From an uncultured Hyphomicrobiales bacterium (lineage in GTDB: Bacteria; Pseudomonadota; Alphaproteobacteria; Rhizobiales; Beijerinckiaceae), in assembly GCA_903918155.1 (NCBI GenBank), contig CAIXDD010000054.1, forward strand, positions 1 through 7,510: a DNA stretch of 7,510 bases, in the 5' to 3' direction. The notes under the pieces are model-generated. The model was not told the DNA's origin. It did not search any database and saw only the letters and a list, made by a program, of their open reading frames with translations. Below, one piece after another: positions 1-5,693 of this stretch (its first letter is position 1; the number at the start of each line of letters is the position of its first letter). The position numbers and the translations under genes are program-made.

Positions 1-1121
1 CCACGCCGCCGGTCGATCGTCTGGCGGTGCGCACCTCCGTCATTCCCTTCGACGAACTTCTGGTGCGCGAGGCGTTGCTGCGCGAGCGCTATCGCGGCGG
101 GCAGAGCTTCTTCGTGTGTCCGCGCATCGAGGATCTGGAGGAGGCTACGGCCTTCCTGCGCGCCAGCGTGCCGGAGGCGAAATTCATCACCGCCCATGGG
201 CAAATGTCGGCGACTGAACTGGAAGACCGCATGTCGGCCTTCTACGACGGCAAATACGACGTACTGGTGGCGACGGCCATCGTGGAATCGGGCCTCGACA
301 TTCCCACCGCCAATACGCTGATCGTGCATCGCGCCGACATGTTCGGCCTCGCGCAGCTCTATCAATTGCGCGGCCGCGTCGGCCGCTCGAAGACGCGCGC
401 TTATGCGCTGTTCACGCTGCCGGTCAATCGCACGCTCACCGCGCAGGCGGAAAAACGCCTGAAAGTGCTGCAATCGCTCGACACGCTGGGCGCAGGCTTC
501 CAGCTCGCCAGCCACGATCTCGACATTCGCGGCTCGGGCAATCTGTTGGGCGACGAACAATCGGGCCACATCAAGGAAGTCGGCTACGAATTGTACCAGC
601 AGATGTTGCAGGACGCGGTCGCCGCGCTCAAGGCGGGCTATGAAGAGCCGGCGGAAGAGGCATGGTCGCCCACGATCACGGTCGGCGCCCCGGTCACGAT
701 TCCGGAGGATTACGTCGGCGACCTCGGCCTGCGGCTCAGTCTCTATCGGCGCATGTCGACGCTGGAGAGCGACGAGGAGATCGAGGAATTCGGCGCGGAG
801 ATCGTGGACCGTTTCGGCCCGCTGCCCGAGGAGGTGAACCAGCTCCTCAAGCTCGTGTCCATCAAGGCGCTGTGCCGCAAGGCGCATGTGGAGAAGGTGG
901 AGGCGGGGCCGAAGGGCGTGATCGTGAGCTTCCGCGACAATTCCTTCGCCAATCCGCATGGGCTTGTGCGCTTCGTCGCCGAACAGGGCGCGCGCGCCAA
1001 GGTTCGCCCCGACATGAAGGTCGTCTTCATCGCCGATCTGGCGGACGCCGACGAGCGGCTGGAGGGCGCGCGGCGCATCCTGCGCACGCTCACGCAGATC
1101 GCGCAGAAAAAGGCGGCGTGA
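1..1121 (+). CDS. mfd: Transcription-repair coupling factor Mfd, C-terminal part (5' end outside window)
   Basis: Mfd is a cytoplasmic DNA translocase that pushes stalled RNA polymerase off damaged template and recruits UvrA for nucleotide excision repair. The reading frame is open from base 3, with no start in the window. It gives 372 residues, about the last third of a protein that is usually 1,150 aa or so. Seen in order (residues of the fragment): the start of the second RecA-like helicase lobe with TPPVDRLAVRT at 1-11; FVCPRI near 37-42; motif V (VATAIVESGLDIP) near 89-101; and motif VI (QLYQLRGRVGR) near 118-128. The translocation (TRG) segment follows, with GAGFQLASHDLDIRGSGNLLG near 163-183. 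The remaining ~170 residues match the C-terminal D7 regulatory domain. The TRG segment separates Mfd from RecG-type or ordinary helicases. All visible motifs are intact, so the gene looks functional. It ends in TGA 12 bp before the stop of the convergent lyase gene. Confidence 0.97.
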   Translation, partial: TPPVDRLAVRTSVIPFDELLVREALLRERYRGGQSFFVCPRIEDLEEATAFLRASVPEAKFITAHGQMSATELEDRMSAFYDGKYDVLVATAIVESGLDIPTANTLIVHRADMFGLAQLYQLRGRVGRSKTRAYALFTLPVNRTLTAQAEKRLKVLQSLDTLGAGFQLASHDLDIRGSGNLLGDEQSGHIKEVGYELYQQMLQDAVAALKAGYEEPAEEAWSPTITVGAPVTIPEDYVGDLGLRLSLYRRMSTLESDEEIEEFGAEIVDRFGPLPEEVNQLLKLVSIKALCRKAHVEKVEAGPKGVIVSFRDNSFANPHGLVRFVAEQGARAKVRPDMKVVFIADLADADERLEGARRILRTLTQIAQKKAA

Positions 1122-1133
1122 GCGCAGCCGTCC

Positions 1134-2096
1134 TCAAGCCGATCGCATCGCCGCGCGCAGGCGCGCAAGCGAGCCGCCGATCTTGACGGCGCCGGGCAAG
1201 GGATGGCCGACGATCTCCTCCGCCAGCAGCGCGCAGGCGATCAGCTTGTCGAGATCGACGCCGGTCTCGATGCCCATCTCCTCGCACATGAAGACGAGAT
1301 CTTCGGTGCAGACATTGCCGGCGGCGCCCGCATTGCCGGCGAAGGGGCAGCCGCCAAGGCCCGCCACCGCCGCGTCGAAACGCGCCACGCCCATCTCCAG
1401 CCCCGCATAGGCGTTGGCCAGGCCCAGCCCGCGCGTGTCGTGCAGATGCAGCGCCCATTCCATATGCGGAAAGGCGTCTTGCGCTGCGCCGATGAGGCGC
1501 TTGACCGACAGCGGCGTGGCCCAGCCCATCGTGTCGGCGAAGGAGACGTAGTCGAGCGTCACGTCATGGTCGCGCGCGATGGCGAGGATTTCGCCCACGA
1601 GCGCCACGACGCGCGCGGGCTCCGCCGCGCCTTCGTCGTTGCAGCCGAAGGCCGCCATCACGCCCCCGCGCGTGACGGGCACGCCGAGCGCCTTGTAACG
1701 GGCGACGAGCGCGCGCTGGGCCTCGAATTGTTCTTCGATGGTTCGGTTCTGGTTGCGCTTGAGAAAGGTGGAGGAGGCGCCGGCGACGATGGTTCCGCGC
1801 ATGTCGAGCCGGCCGGTGGCGCGGGCGCGCTCGAAGCCGCGCTCGTTGAGCCAGAGCCCGGTGTAGAGAACGCCGGGCCGCGGGGCGATCCCCGCCACCA
1901 CCGCCTCCGCATCCGCCATGCCCGGCACGCGGCGCGGATCGACGAAGGAGACGATCTGGATCTGCCGCAGGCCGGTGTCGGCGAGCGCGTCGATCAATTC
2001 GATCTTGCGCGCCGTCGGGATGGGGCCTTTCTCGATCTGGAAACCTTCCCGCGGTCCTTCCTCGAGAATGAAGGCGCGTTTGGGCGTTTGCGTCAT
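1134..2096 (-). CDS. HMG-CoA lyase family enzyme (HMGL-like TIM barrel)
   Basis: This 320-aa protein has the length and motif order of the hydroxymethylglutaryl-CoA lyase family. Members cleave 3-hydroxyacyl-CoA esters such as HMG-CoA or citramalyl-CoA into acetyl-CoA plus a keto acid or keto product, using a divalent metal in a TIM barrel. Visible motifs: EEGPREGFQ at 12-20, matching the family EVGPRDGxQ loop; HLHDTRG at 217-223 with the two metal-binding histidines; GLGGCPFA at 246-253 with the signature cysteine C250; and GNVCTEDLV at 260-268. The acid after the catalytic arginine is Glu (E17) where HMG-CoA lyases normally have Asp. There is no signal peptide, so it is cytoplasmic. The ATG at 2096-2094 puts the first motif about 12 residues in, as usual; the ribosome-binding site is weak. 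It is divergent from the binding-protein cluster and may share its control region. The exact substrate is uncertain, so no gene symbol is given. Confidence 0.9.
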   Translation of the reverse strand: MTQTPKRAFILEEGPREGFQIEKGPIPTARKIELIDALADTGLRQIQIVSFVDPRRVPGMADAEAVVAGIAPRPGVLYTGLWLNERGFERARATGRLDMRGTIVAGASSTFLKRNQNRTIEEQFEAQRALVARYKALGVPVTRGGVMAAFGCNDEGAAEPARVVALVGEILAIARDHDVTLDYVSFADTMGWATPLSVKRLIGAAQDAFPHMEWALHLHDTRGLGLANAYAGLEMGVARFDAAVAGLGGCPFAGNAGAAGNVCTEDLVFMCEEMGIETGVDLDKLIACALLAEEIVGHPLPGAVKIGGSLARLRAAMRSA

Positions 2097-2124
2097 CTGG
2101 GGCTCGCTGTCTGCGGGACGGCGC

Positions 2125-2153
2125 AGGATAGCCTATTCGGCCCGCCTTGGCAG
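2125..2153 (-). promoter_or_regulatory. Weak candidate promoter for the lyase gene
   Basis: On the minus strand, CTGCCA (2153-2148) and TATCCT (2130-2125) are separated by 17 bp. Each box matches 4 of 6 bases of the sigma-70 consensus. Transcription would start near 2118, giving a leader of about 20 nt before the lyase ATG. This is pattern matching only, and such matches occur by chance. Confidence 0.25.
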
Positions 2154-2159
2154 GCGCCC

Positions 2160-2197
2160 GGGCGCGCGGCGCGGCGGGGGCGTCGGGGGGCGTCGGG
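2160..2197 (+). other. G-run region with tandem GGGGGCGTC repeat, possible G-quadruplex
   Basis: In the 186-bp divergent spacer the plus strand carries G runs at 2160-2162, 2176-2180, 2185-2190 and 2195-2197. The last three are separated by identical CGTC linkers, so GGGGGCGTC occurs twice in direct repeat (2176-2184 and 2186-2194). Four runs of three or more G with loops of 13, 4 and 4 nt meet a loose quadruplex rule. In a genome this GC-rich that can also be chance. It lies between the two candidate promoters of the divergent genes. Confidence 0.3.
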
Positions 2198-2221
2198 CGG
2201 CCGCGCCCGTTCCGTTGAGGA

Positions 2222-2250
2222 TTGTGCTGGCTCGCGCCTGCCCCTATTGT
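2222..2250 (+). promoter_or_regulatory. Candidate sigma-70 promoter for the binding-protein cluster
   Basis: TTGTGC (2222-2227) and TATTGT (2245-2250) are separated by exactly 17 bp, with 3/6 and 4/6 matches to the -35 and -10 consensus. The -10 lies in one of the few AT-containing patches of this spacer. A start near 2257 would leave a leader of about 26 nt that still includes the strong ribosome-binding site at 2273-2278. Experimental support is lacking. Confidence 0.35.
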
Positions 2251-2272
2251 GGGCGCAAAGAGAATCCACCGG

Positions 2273-2278
2273 GGAGGA
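2273..2278 (+). promoter_or_regulatory. Ribosome-binding site fixing the start of the first TctC-like gene
   Basis: GGAGGA lies 4 nt before the ATG at 2283. The reading frame is open far upstream, to about 1203 through the antisense of the lyase gene, so this site plus the signal peptide that starts at 2283 is what decides the true start. Confidence 0.8.
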
Positions 2279-2282
2279 GCAT

Positions 2283-3338
2283 ATGTCGATTTCCGCAACG
2301 CGCGCTTTGGGCGCGGCATGCGCGGGCGTTCTGGGTCTGGCGCTGGCGGGCCTTCCCGCCGCCGCCCAGAGCGAGGCGGATTATTTCAAGGGCAAGACGA
2401 TCAATGTCGTGATCGGGGGCGGGGCCGGCGACGGCTACGACATCTATTCGCGCTTTCTGGGCCCCCATCTGTCGCGCCATCTGCCGGGCAATCCGCGCAT
2501 CATCCCGCAGAACATGCCCGGCGCCGGCACGCTCGTGGCGGCGAATTACCTCTATGAAGTCGCCCCCGCCGACGGCACGGCTTTCGGCACGGTGGGCGGC
2601 GGCACGGCCACGGCGCATCTGTTCCGCACCCCCGGCGTGCGCGTCGATCCGCGCGATTATCGCTGGATCGGCAGCATGAACAGCGAGGTCGGGCTTGTGC
2701 TCGCCTGGCATCAGACGCCGTTCCGCAGTTTCAACGACGTGCGCGAACGCGAGTTCGTGGTGGGCGGCAGCGGCCCGACCTCGGGCAATGTGATCTTCCC
2801 GCTCGTGCTCAACCGCGTCGTGGGCGCGAAATACAAGATCATCACCGGCTATCGCAGCACGGGCGACATCGCGCTCGCCATGGAGCGCGGCGAAGTGCAG
2901 GGCACGAGCAGCTATCATTATTCGAGCATGATCACCACGAAGCCGCACTGGATCCGCGACAAGCAGGTCTATCCGCTGGCGCAGCTTTCGCTCATCAAGC
3001 ATCCGCTGTTCCCCGACGTTCCCAATATCGCGGAGCTGGCGCGCAATGAGGAGGAATTGCAGATCCTCAACCTCATCTTCGCGCGCCAGAGCATGGGCCG
3101 CCCCTATCTCCTGCCGCCCAAGACGCCCGACAATGTGGTCAAGATGATGCGCACGGCCTTCAACGCGGCGCTGAAGGATCCCGAACTTGTGGCGGAGGCG
3201 CAAAAGCGCGTGCTCGACCTCACCTTGCCGATGACGGGCGAGGAGATCCACACGCTGATCGACAAGCTCTACGCCGCGCCGCCCGCCGTGATCGAAAAGG
3301 CGATGGCGGCCAGCGACACGAGCCACATCAAGAATTGA
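2283..3338 (+). CDS. TctC/Bug-type periplasmic binding protein, first copy
   Basis: This 351-aa exported solute receptor belongs to the Bug/TctC family, whose members present carboxylates or related small molecules to TctAB-type transporters or act as orphan receptors. The first ~28 residues form a signal peptide, with an alanine/leucine/glycine core and a likely cut at AAA|QS (28/29). The mature N-terminus shows the family pattern in divergent form: YFKGKTINVVIGGGAGDGYDIYSRF (split at residues 34-45 and 46-58), with D53 in the position of the conserved ligand-loop aspartate. Then come NMPGAGTLVAANYL at 77-90 and APADGT at 94-99, equivalent to the usual NRPGAGG and APPDGY. The second lobe includes GYRSTGDIALAMERGEVQG (189-207), and the C-terminal part has RPYLLPP (273-279). 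The start is set by GGAGGA 4 nt upstream. The next gene begins 22 bp downstream, so co-transcription is likely. No TctA/TctB is present in the window. The ligand is unknown. Confidence 0.9.
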   Translation: MSISATRALGAACAGVLGLALAGLPAAAQSEADYFKGKTINVVIGGGAGDGYDIYSRFLGPHLSRHLPGNPRIIPQNMPGAGTLVAANYLYEVAPADGTAFGTVGGGTATAHLFRTPGVRVDPRDYRWIGSMNSEVGLVLAWHQTPFRSFNDVREREFVVGGSGPTSGNVIFPLVLNRVVGAKYKIITGYRSTGDIALAMERGEVQGTSSYHYSSMITTKPHWIRDKQVYPLAQLSLIKHPLFPDVPNIAELARNEEELQILNLIFARQSMGRPYLLPPKTPDNVVKMMRTAFNAALKDPELVAEAQKRVLDLTLPMTGEEIHTLIDKLYAAPPAVIEKAMAASDTSHIKN

Positions 3339-3360
3339 ACTTCATCTAGGGGAGGAACGC

Positions 3361-4332
3361 ATGAAAAAAGCACTCATAGGAGCCATCGCCGTCATGACCA
3401 GCGCAATGGGCGCGCAAGCGCAGACCGCCATCAACATGATCGGCTTTGGCGGCGGCACGAACCTGCCCGTGTGGTCGGCCATCGACCGCGGCTTTTTCGA
3501 GAAGGAAGGGCTGAAGGTTTCGCTCGACCGCACGCCCGGCTCTTTCGAACAGATCCGCGACCTGATGGAAGGCAAGTATCAGTTCGCCACGACCGCGTTC
3601 GACAATATCGTCGCCCATACCGAAGGGCAGGGCAGCGCGAAATACGATAATTTCGATCTCGTCGCCATCGGCGGCGTGCATTCCGGCCTCAACAGCGTCG
3701 TCGGCGCCAAGGACGTGAAGACCTTCTCCGACATTCGGGGCAAGGCGGTGTCGGTGGATTCGCCGACGTCAGGATATGCGACGGTGCTCTACCAGATCCT
3801 CCAGAACAAGGGGATCATGAAGGACCGCGATTACAAGATCATCTCCGTTGGCGGCACGGGCGCGCGCGTGAAATCGCTCAAGGACGGCACGGCCGGCATG
3901 GCGATCGTGTCCTCGCCGGAAGATATGGAGCTGAAGCGGGAAGGCTTCAATCTTCTCGCCGATGCGGCGGTGGAGATCGGCGCCTATCAGGGCAGCGTCT
4001 ATGCGACGCGCCGCAGCTACGCCAAGACCCACGACAAGGAGGTGCAGGCCTTTATGCGCGCCATGGTGCGCGCGCATGATTTCGTCTTCTCCGACAAGGC
4101 CGGCGCCATCGGCGTGCTGAAGGCCCGCATCAAGGGCATTTCGGACGAGGCGGCCGAGGATATGTGGACGCGTCTCACCGGCCCCGGCGGACTCAATCCG
4201 AAGGCGGCCGTGAATGAAAAGGGCGTCGACATGGTGCTGCAATTGCGCAGCATCTATGGCGAGTCCAAAGTGCCCAACGCGCCCGGCTCCAAATATATCG
4301 AGCTGGGCTGGCAGAAAGCCGCCGCCAAATAA
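3361..4332 (+). CDS. NMT1/SsuA-like ABC-type substrate-binding protein
   Basis: This 323-aa secreted receptor is of the NMT1/THI5-SsuA-TauA kind, normally the periplasmic subunit of ABC importers for sulfonates, taurine, pyrimidine precursors, aromatic acids and similar ligands. MKK followed by a short hydrophobic stretch and AQA|Q at 18-21 forms a clean signal peptide. The mature protein starts with INMIGFGGGTNLPVWSAIDRG (residues 24-44), followed by GFFEKEGLKVSL at 44-55, the typical first-lobe pattern. DLMEGKYQFATTAFDNIV (67-84) corresponds to the ligand-cleft region that usually reads 'GxxDxGxxxxxxxv'. DIRGKAVSVDSPTSGYA (124-140) is the second-lobe hinge motif. A strong GGAGGA at 3351-3356 sits 4 nt before the ATG. 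It follows the first TctC-like gene by 22 bp. No ABC permease or ATPase gene is in the window, so it is an orphan receptor here, sandwiched between two receptors of a different superfamily. The ligand cannot be deduced. Confidence 0.88.
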   Translation: MKKALIGAIAVMTSAMGAQAQTAINMIGFGGGTNLPVWSAIDRGFFEKEGLKVSLDRTPGSFEQIRDLMEGKYQFATTAFDNIVAHTEGQGSAKYDNFDLVAIGGVHSGLNSVVGAKDVKTFSDIRGKAVSVDSPTSGYATVLYQILQNKGIMKDRDYKIISVGGTGARVKSLKDGTAGMAIVSSPEDMELKREGFNLLADAAVEIGAYQGSVYATRRSYAKTHDKEVQAFMRAMVRAHDFVFSDKAGAIGVLKARIKGISDEAAEDMWTRLTGPGGLNPKAAVNEKGVDMVLQLRSIYGESKVPNAPGSKYIELGWQKAAAK

Positions 4333-4346
4333 GCAGCGTCAAGCAA

Positions 4347-4371
4347 GCGGCGTCGAGGATGACGACGTCGC
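4347..4371 (+). other. Hairpin 1 in the spacer before the second TctC-like gene
   Basis: Bases 4347-4355 pair with 4363-4371 to give a 9-bp stem with one G-U pair and a 7-nt loop. It begins 15 nt after the stop of the ABC-type receptor gene. No U run follows, so it is not a classic intrinsic terminator. It could protect the upstream mRNA 3' end or mark a processing site. Confidence 0.4.
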
Positions 4372-4388
4372 GCAGGACGCACGCTGAA

Positions 4389-4416
4389 GGGGGCCGCGCG
4401 CCAGGCGCGGCTCCCC
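4389..4416 (+). terminator. Hairpin 2, possible terminator/attenuator or mRNA-stabilising stem
   Basis: Bases 4389-4399 (GGGGGCCGCGC) pair with 4405-4416 (GCGCGGCTCCCC) in an 11-bp, nearly all G-C stem with one bulged T at 4412 and a 5-nt loop. The following bases (GCCATCTCAG) lack a U tract. The stem ends 8 nt before the ribosome-binding site of the second TctC-like gene at 4425-4432. It may therefore reduce read-through or shape differential expression between the receptors. The structure is read directly; the function is inferred. Confidence 0.45.
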
Positions 4417-4438
4417 GCCATCTCAGGGGAGAACGATC

Positions 4439-5530
4439 ATGCAGACGACCGCCGCCGCAAGCCTGCGCGCCAAAACTTTCCGCCTAGCCGCGATCGCTCG
4501 CGCGTCCAGCCTTCGCGCGCTGCTTCTGGCCGGCGGCGCGAGCCTGTGCGCCGGCGGCGCGCTCGCTCAATCCGCGGAGGGCGCCTTCAAGGGGCGGGTC
4601 GTCACCATCGGCATCGGCGGCACGGCGGGCGGCGGCATCGATATCGGCGCGCGCATGATGGCGCGTTTCTGGGGCAAATATCTTCCCGGCAATCCCACGG
4701 TCACGCCGCAATTGATGCCCGGCGCCGGCGGCGTTCGGCTGGTCGAACATCTTTACGCCGTGGCGCCCAAGGACGGCACCTATGTCGGCGCCTTCGCCAC
4801 GGGCCCCATTGTCGAGCCGCTCATCTCGAACCGCGAGGTGAAATACAAGATCAGCGATTTCACCGCCATCGGCGCGCTGGAGAAGGACGTCTCCTTCTGC
4901 ACGACCTGGCACACGTCGCCCATCAAGACGATCGAGGACGCGCGCCAGCGCGAGGTCACGGTGGCGGGCACGGGCGCGGCGTCCTCCACGGATATTTTCC
5001 CGCTGGCGCTCAATGCGACGCTGGGCACGAAATTCCGTCTCATCTCCGGCTATGTCGGCACGCAAGAGACGATCATGGCCATCGAACGCGGCGAGACGGA
5101 CGGGCGCTGCGGCTGGGGCTGGTCGTCGCTCAAATCCTCCAAGCCCGATTGGGTGCGCGACAAGAAGCTGAACTTCCTCATCCAGCTCGGGCTCGAAAAG
5201 CATCCCGAGGCGCAGGACGTGCCGCTGGCGCTGGACCTCATCCCCACGGAAGAGGGCAAGCAGATGATGCGGGTGCTCGTCGCGCCCCAAAACATCACGC
5301 GCCCCTATCTCGCCCCGCCGGGCCTGCCGGCCGAGCGCGTGCGCGAGCTGCGCGACGGTTTCATGGCGGCCCTGAAGGATCCGGCGCTGGCCGCCGAATT
5401 CACCAAGGTGATGGGCGAGGAGCCAAGCCCCACCCATGGCGCGGACATGCAGAAAATCCTCGTGGACATGTACGCCACCCCGCCCGACGTCGTCGCCAAG
5501 CTGAAGGCGGTGCTGGGCGGCGCGAAATAA
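4439..5530 (+). CDS. TctC/Bug-type periplasmic binding protein, second divergent copy
   Basis: This 363-aa secreted receptor is of the same family as the protein at 2283-3338. It has an unusually long, basic signal peptide: about 26 residues with several Arg/Lys before the hydrophobic core, and a likely cut at ALA|Q (43/44). The start is supported by AGGGGAGA at 4425-4432, and no later Met precedes the core. The mature part shows FKGRVVTIGIGGTAGGG (50-66), GIDIGARM with D68 in the ligand loop, LMPGAGGVRLVEHLY (92-106), APKDGTYVG (109-117), ERGETDGRCGW (216-226) and RPYLAPPGLPAERV (288-301). By eye it aligns with the first copy throughout without large gaps, yet many residues differ, so the duplication is old. 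Two cysteines in the mature protein, C154 and C224, are absent from the first copy. It may share the upstream transcript or be expressed separately, because two hairpins lie in the 106-bp spacer. The ligand is unknown. Confidence 0.9.
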   Translation: MQTTAAASLRAKTFRLAAIARASSLRALLLAGGASLCAGGALAQSAEGAFKGRVVTIGIGGTAGGGIDIGARMMARFWGKYLPGNPTVTPQLMPGAGGVRLVEHLYAVAPKDGTYVGAFATGPIVEPLISNREVKYKISDFTAIGALEKDVSFCTTWHTSPIKTIEDARQREVTVAGTGAASSTDIFPLALNATLGTKFRLISGYVGTQETIMAIERGETDGRCGWGWSSLKSSKPDWVRDKKLNFLIQLGLEKHPEAQDVPLALDLIPTEEGKQMMRVLVAPQNITRPYLAPPGLPAERVRELRDGFMAALKDPALAAEFTKVMGEEPSPTHGADMQKILVDMYATPPDVVAKLKAVLGGAK

Positions 5531-5541
5531 GCGCCTGCGCA

Positions 5542-5564
5542 TTCGGGCCCGCGGCGGGCCCGAA
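5542..5564 (+). terminator. Perfect inverted repeat, likely terminator of the receptor cluster
   Basis: TTCGGGCCCG (5542-5551) and CGGGCCCGAA (5555-5564) form a perfect 10-bp stem with a 3-nt loop, 11 nt after the stop of the second TctC-like gene. A U run is missing (ATCGGT follows), so termination may be weak or need Rho. Its position directly behind the last receptor gene and ahead of an unrelated gene makes a terminator the best reading. Confidence 0.6.
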
Positions 5565-5567
5565 ATC

Positions 5568-5616
5568 GGTCCGCAAACGGGAGGCGAACGTGCGGCGAAC
5601 GGTCCGCTTGTCCGCA
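5568..5616 (+). repeat. Short repeated words upstream of the glycosyltransferase gene
   Basis: GGTCCGC occurs at 5568-5574 and 5601-5607, with a shortened GTCCGC at 5610-5615. GGCGAACG occurs at 5583-5590 and 5594-5601, an 11-bp period or about one helical turn. The words lie between the terminator stem and the candidate -10 of the next gene and overlap the candidate -35. They could be regulator-binding half-sites or chance in GC-rich DNA. Confidence 0.3.
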
Positions 5617-5636
5617 GGCGCTCCGCCGCTTAAAAG
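5608..5636 (+). promoter_or_regulatory. Candidate promoter for the GT39 operon
   Basis: TTGTCC (5608-5613) and TAAAAG (5631-5636) are 17 bp apart, each with 4/6 matches to the sigma-70 boxes. The -10 lies in the only A-rich patch of the spacer. A start near 5643 would leave a leader of about 50 nt containing a small GGGGGC/GCCCCC hairpin at 5651-5666. Confidence 0.4.
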
Positions 5637-5650
5637 TCCGCGACGCCGCC

Positions 5651-5666
5651 GGGGGCCGGAGCCCCC
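5651..5666 (+). other. Small leader hairpin before the glycosyltransferase
   Basis: GGGGGC (5651-5656) and GCCCCC (5661-5666) form a 6-bp all-GC stem with a CGGA loop, 27 nt before the ATG at 5694. It is followed by only two T residues, so it is probably not a terminator. It could affect translation of a gene whose own ribosome-binding site is poor. Confidence 0.3.
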
Positions 5667-5693
5667 TTCGCGCCGTTTGAGCGGATCGGGACC

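Noticed and set aside
743..1168. 141-codon minus-strand open frame over the mfd 3' end
   Set aside because: It overlaps well-supported Mfd coding sequence and the lyase stop, and shows no family motif or ribosome-binding site.
1203..2282. Long open frame continuous upstream with the first TctC-like gene
   Set aside because: It is the antisense of the lyase gene and encodes low-complexity Arg/Ala/Gly/His-rich sequence. A strong ribosome-binding site and a signal peptide place the true start at 2283.
2244..3326. 360-codon minus-strand open frame opposite the first TctC-like gene
   Set aside because: The composition is typical of an antisense shadow (Arg/Ala/His/Asp-rich), and the plus-strand protein is clearly a Bug/TctC receptor.
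4484..5542. 352-codon minus-strand open frame opposite the second TctC-like gene
   Set aside because: It is an antisense shadow with no motifs. The plus strand has a signal peptide, ribosome-binding site and family motifs.
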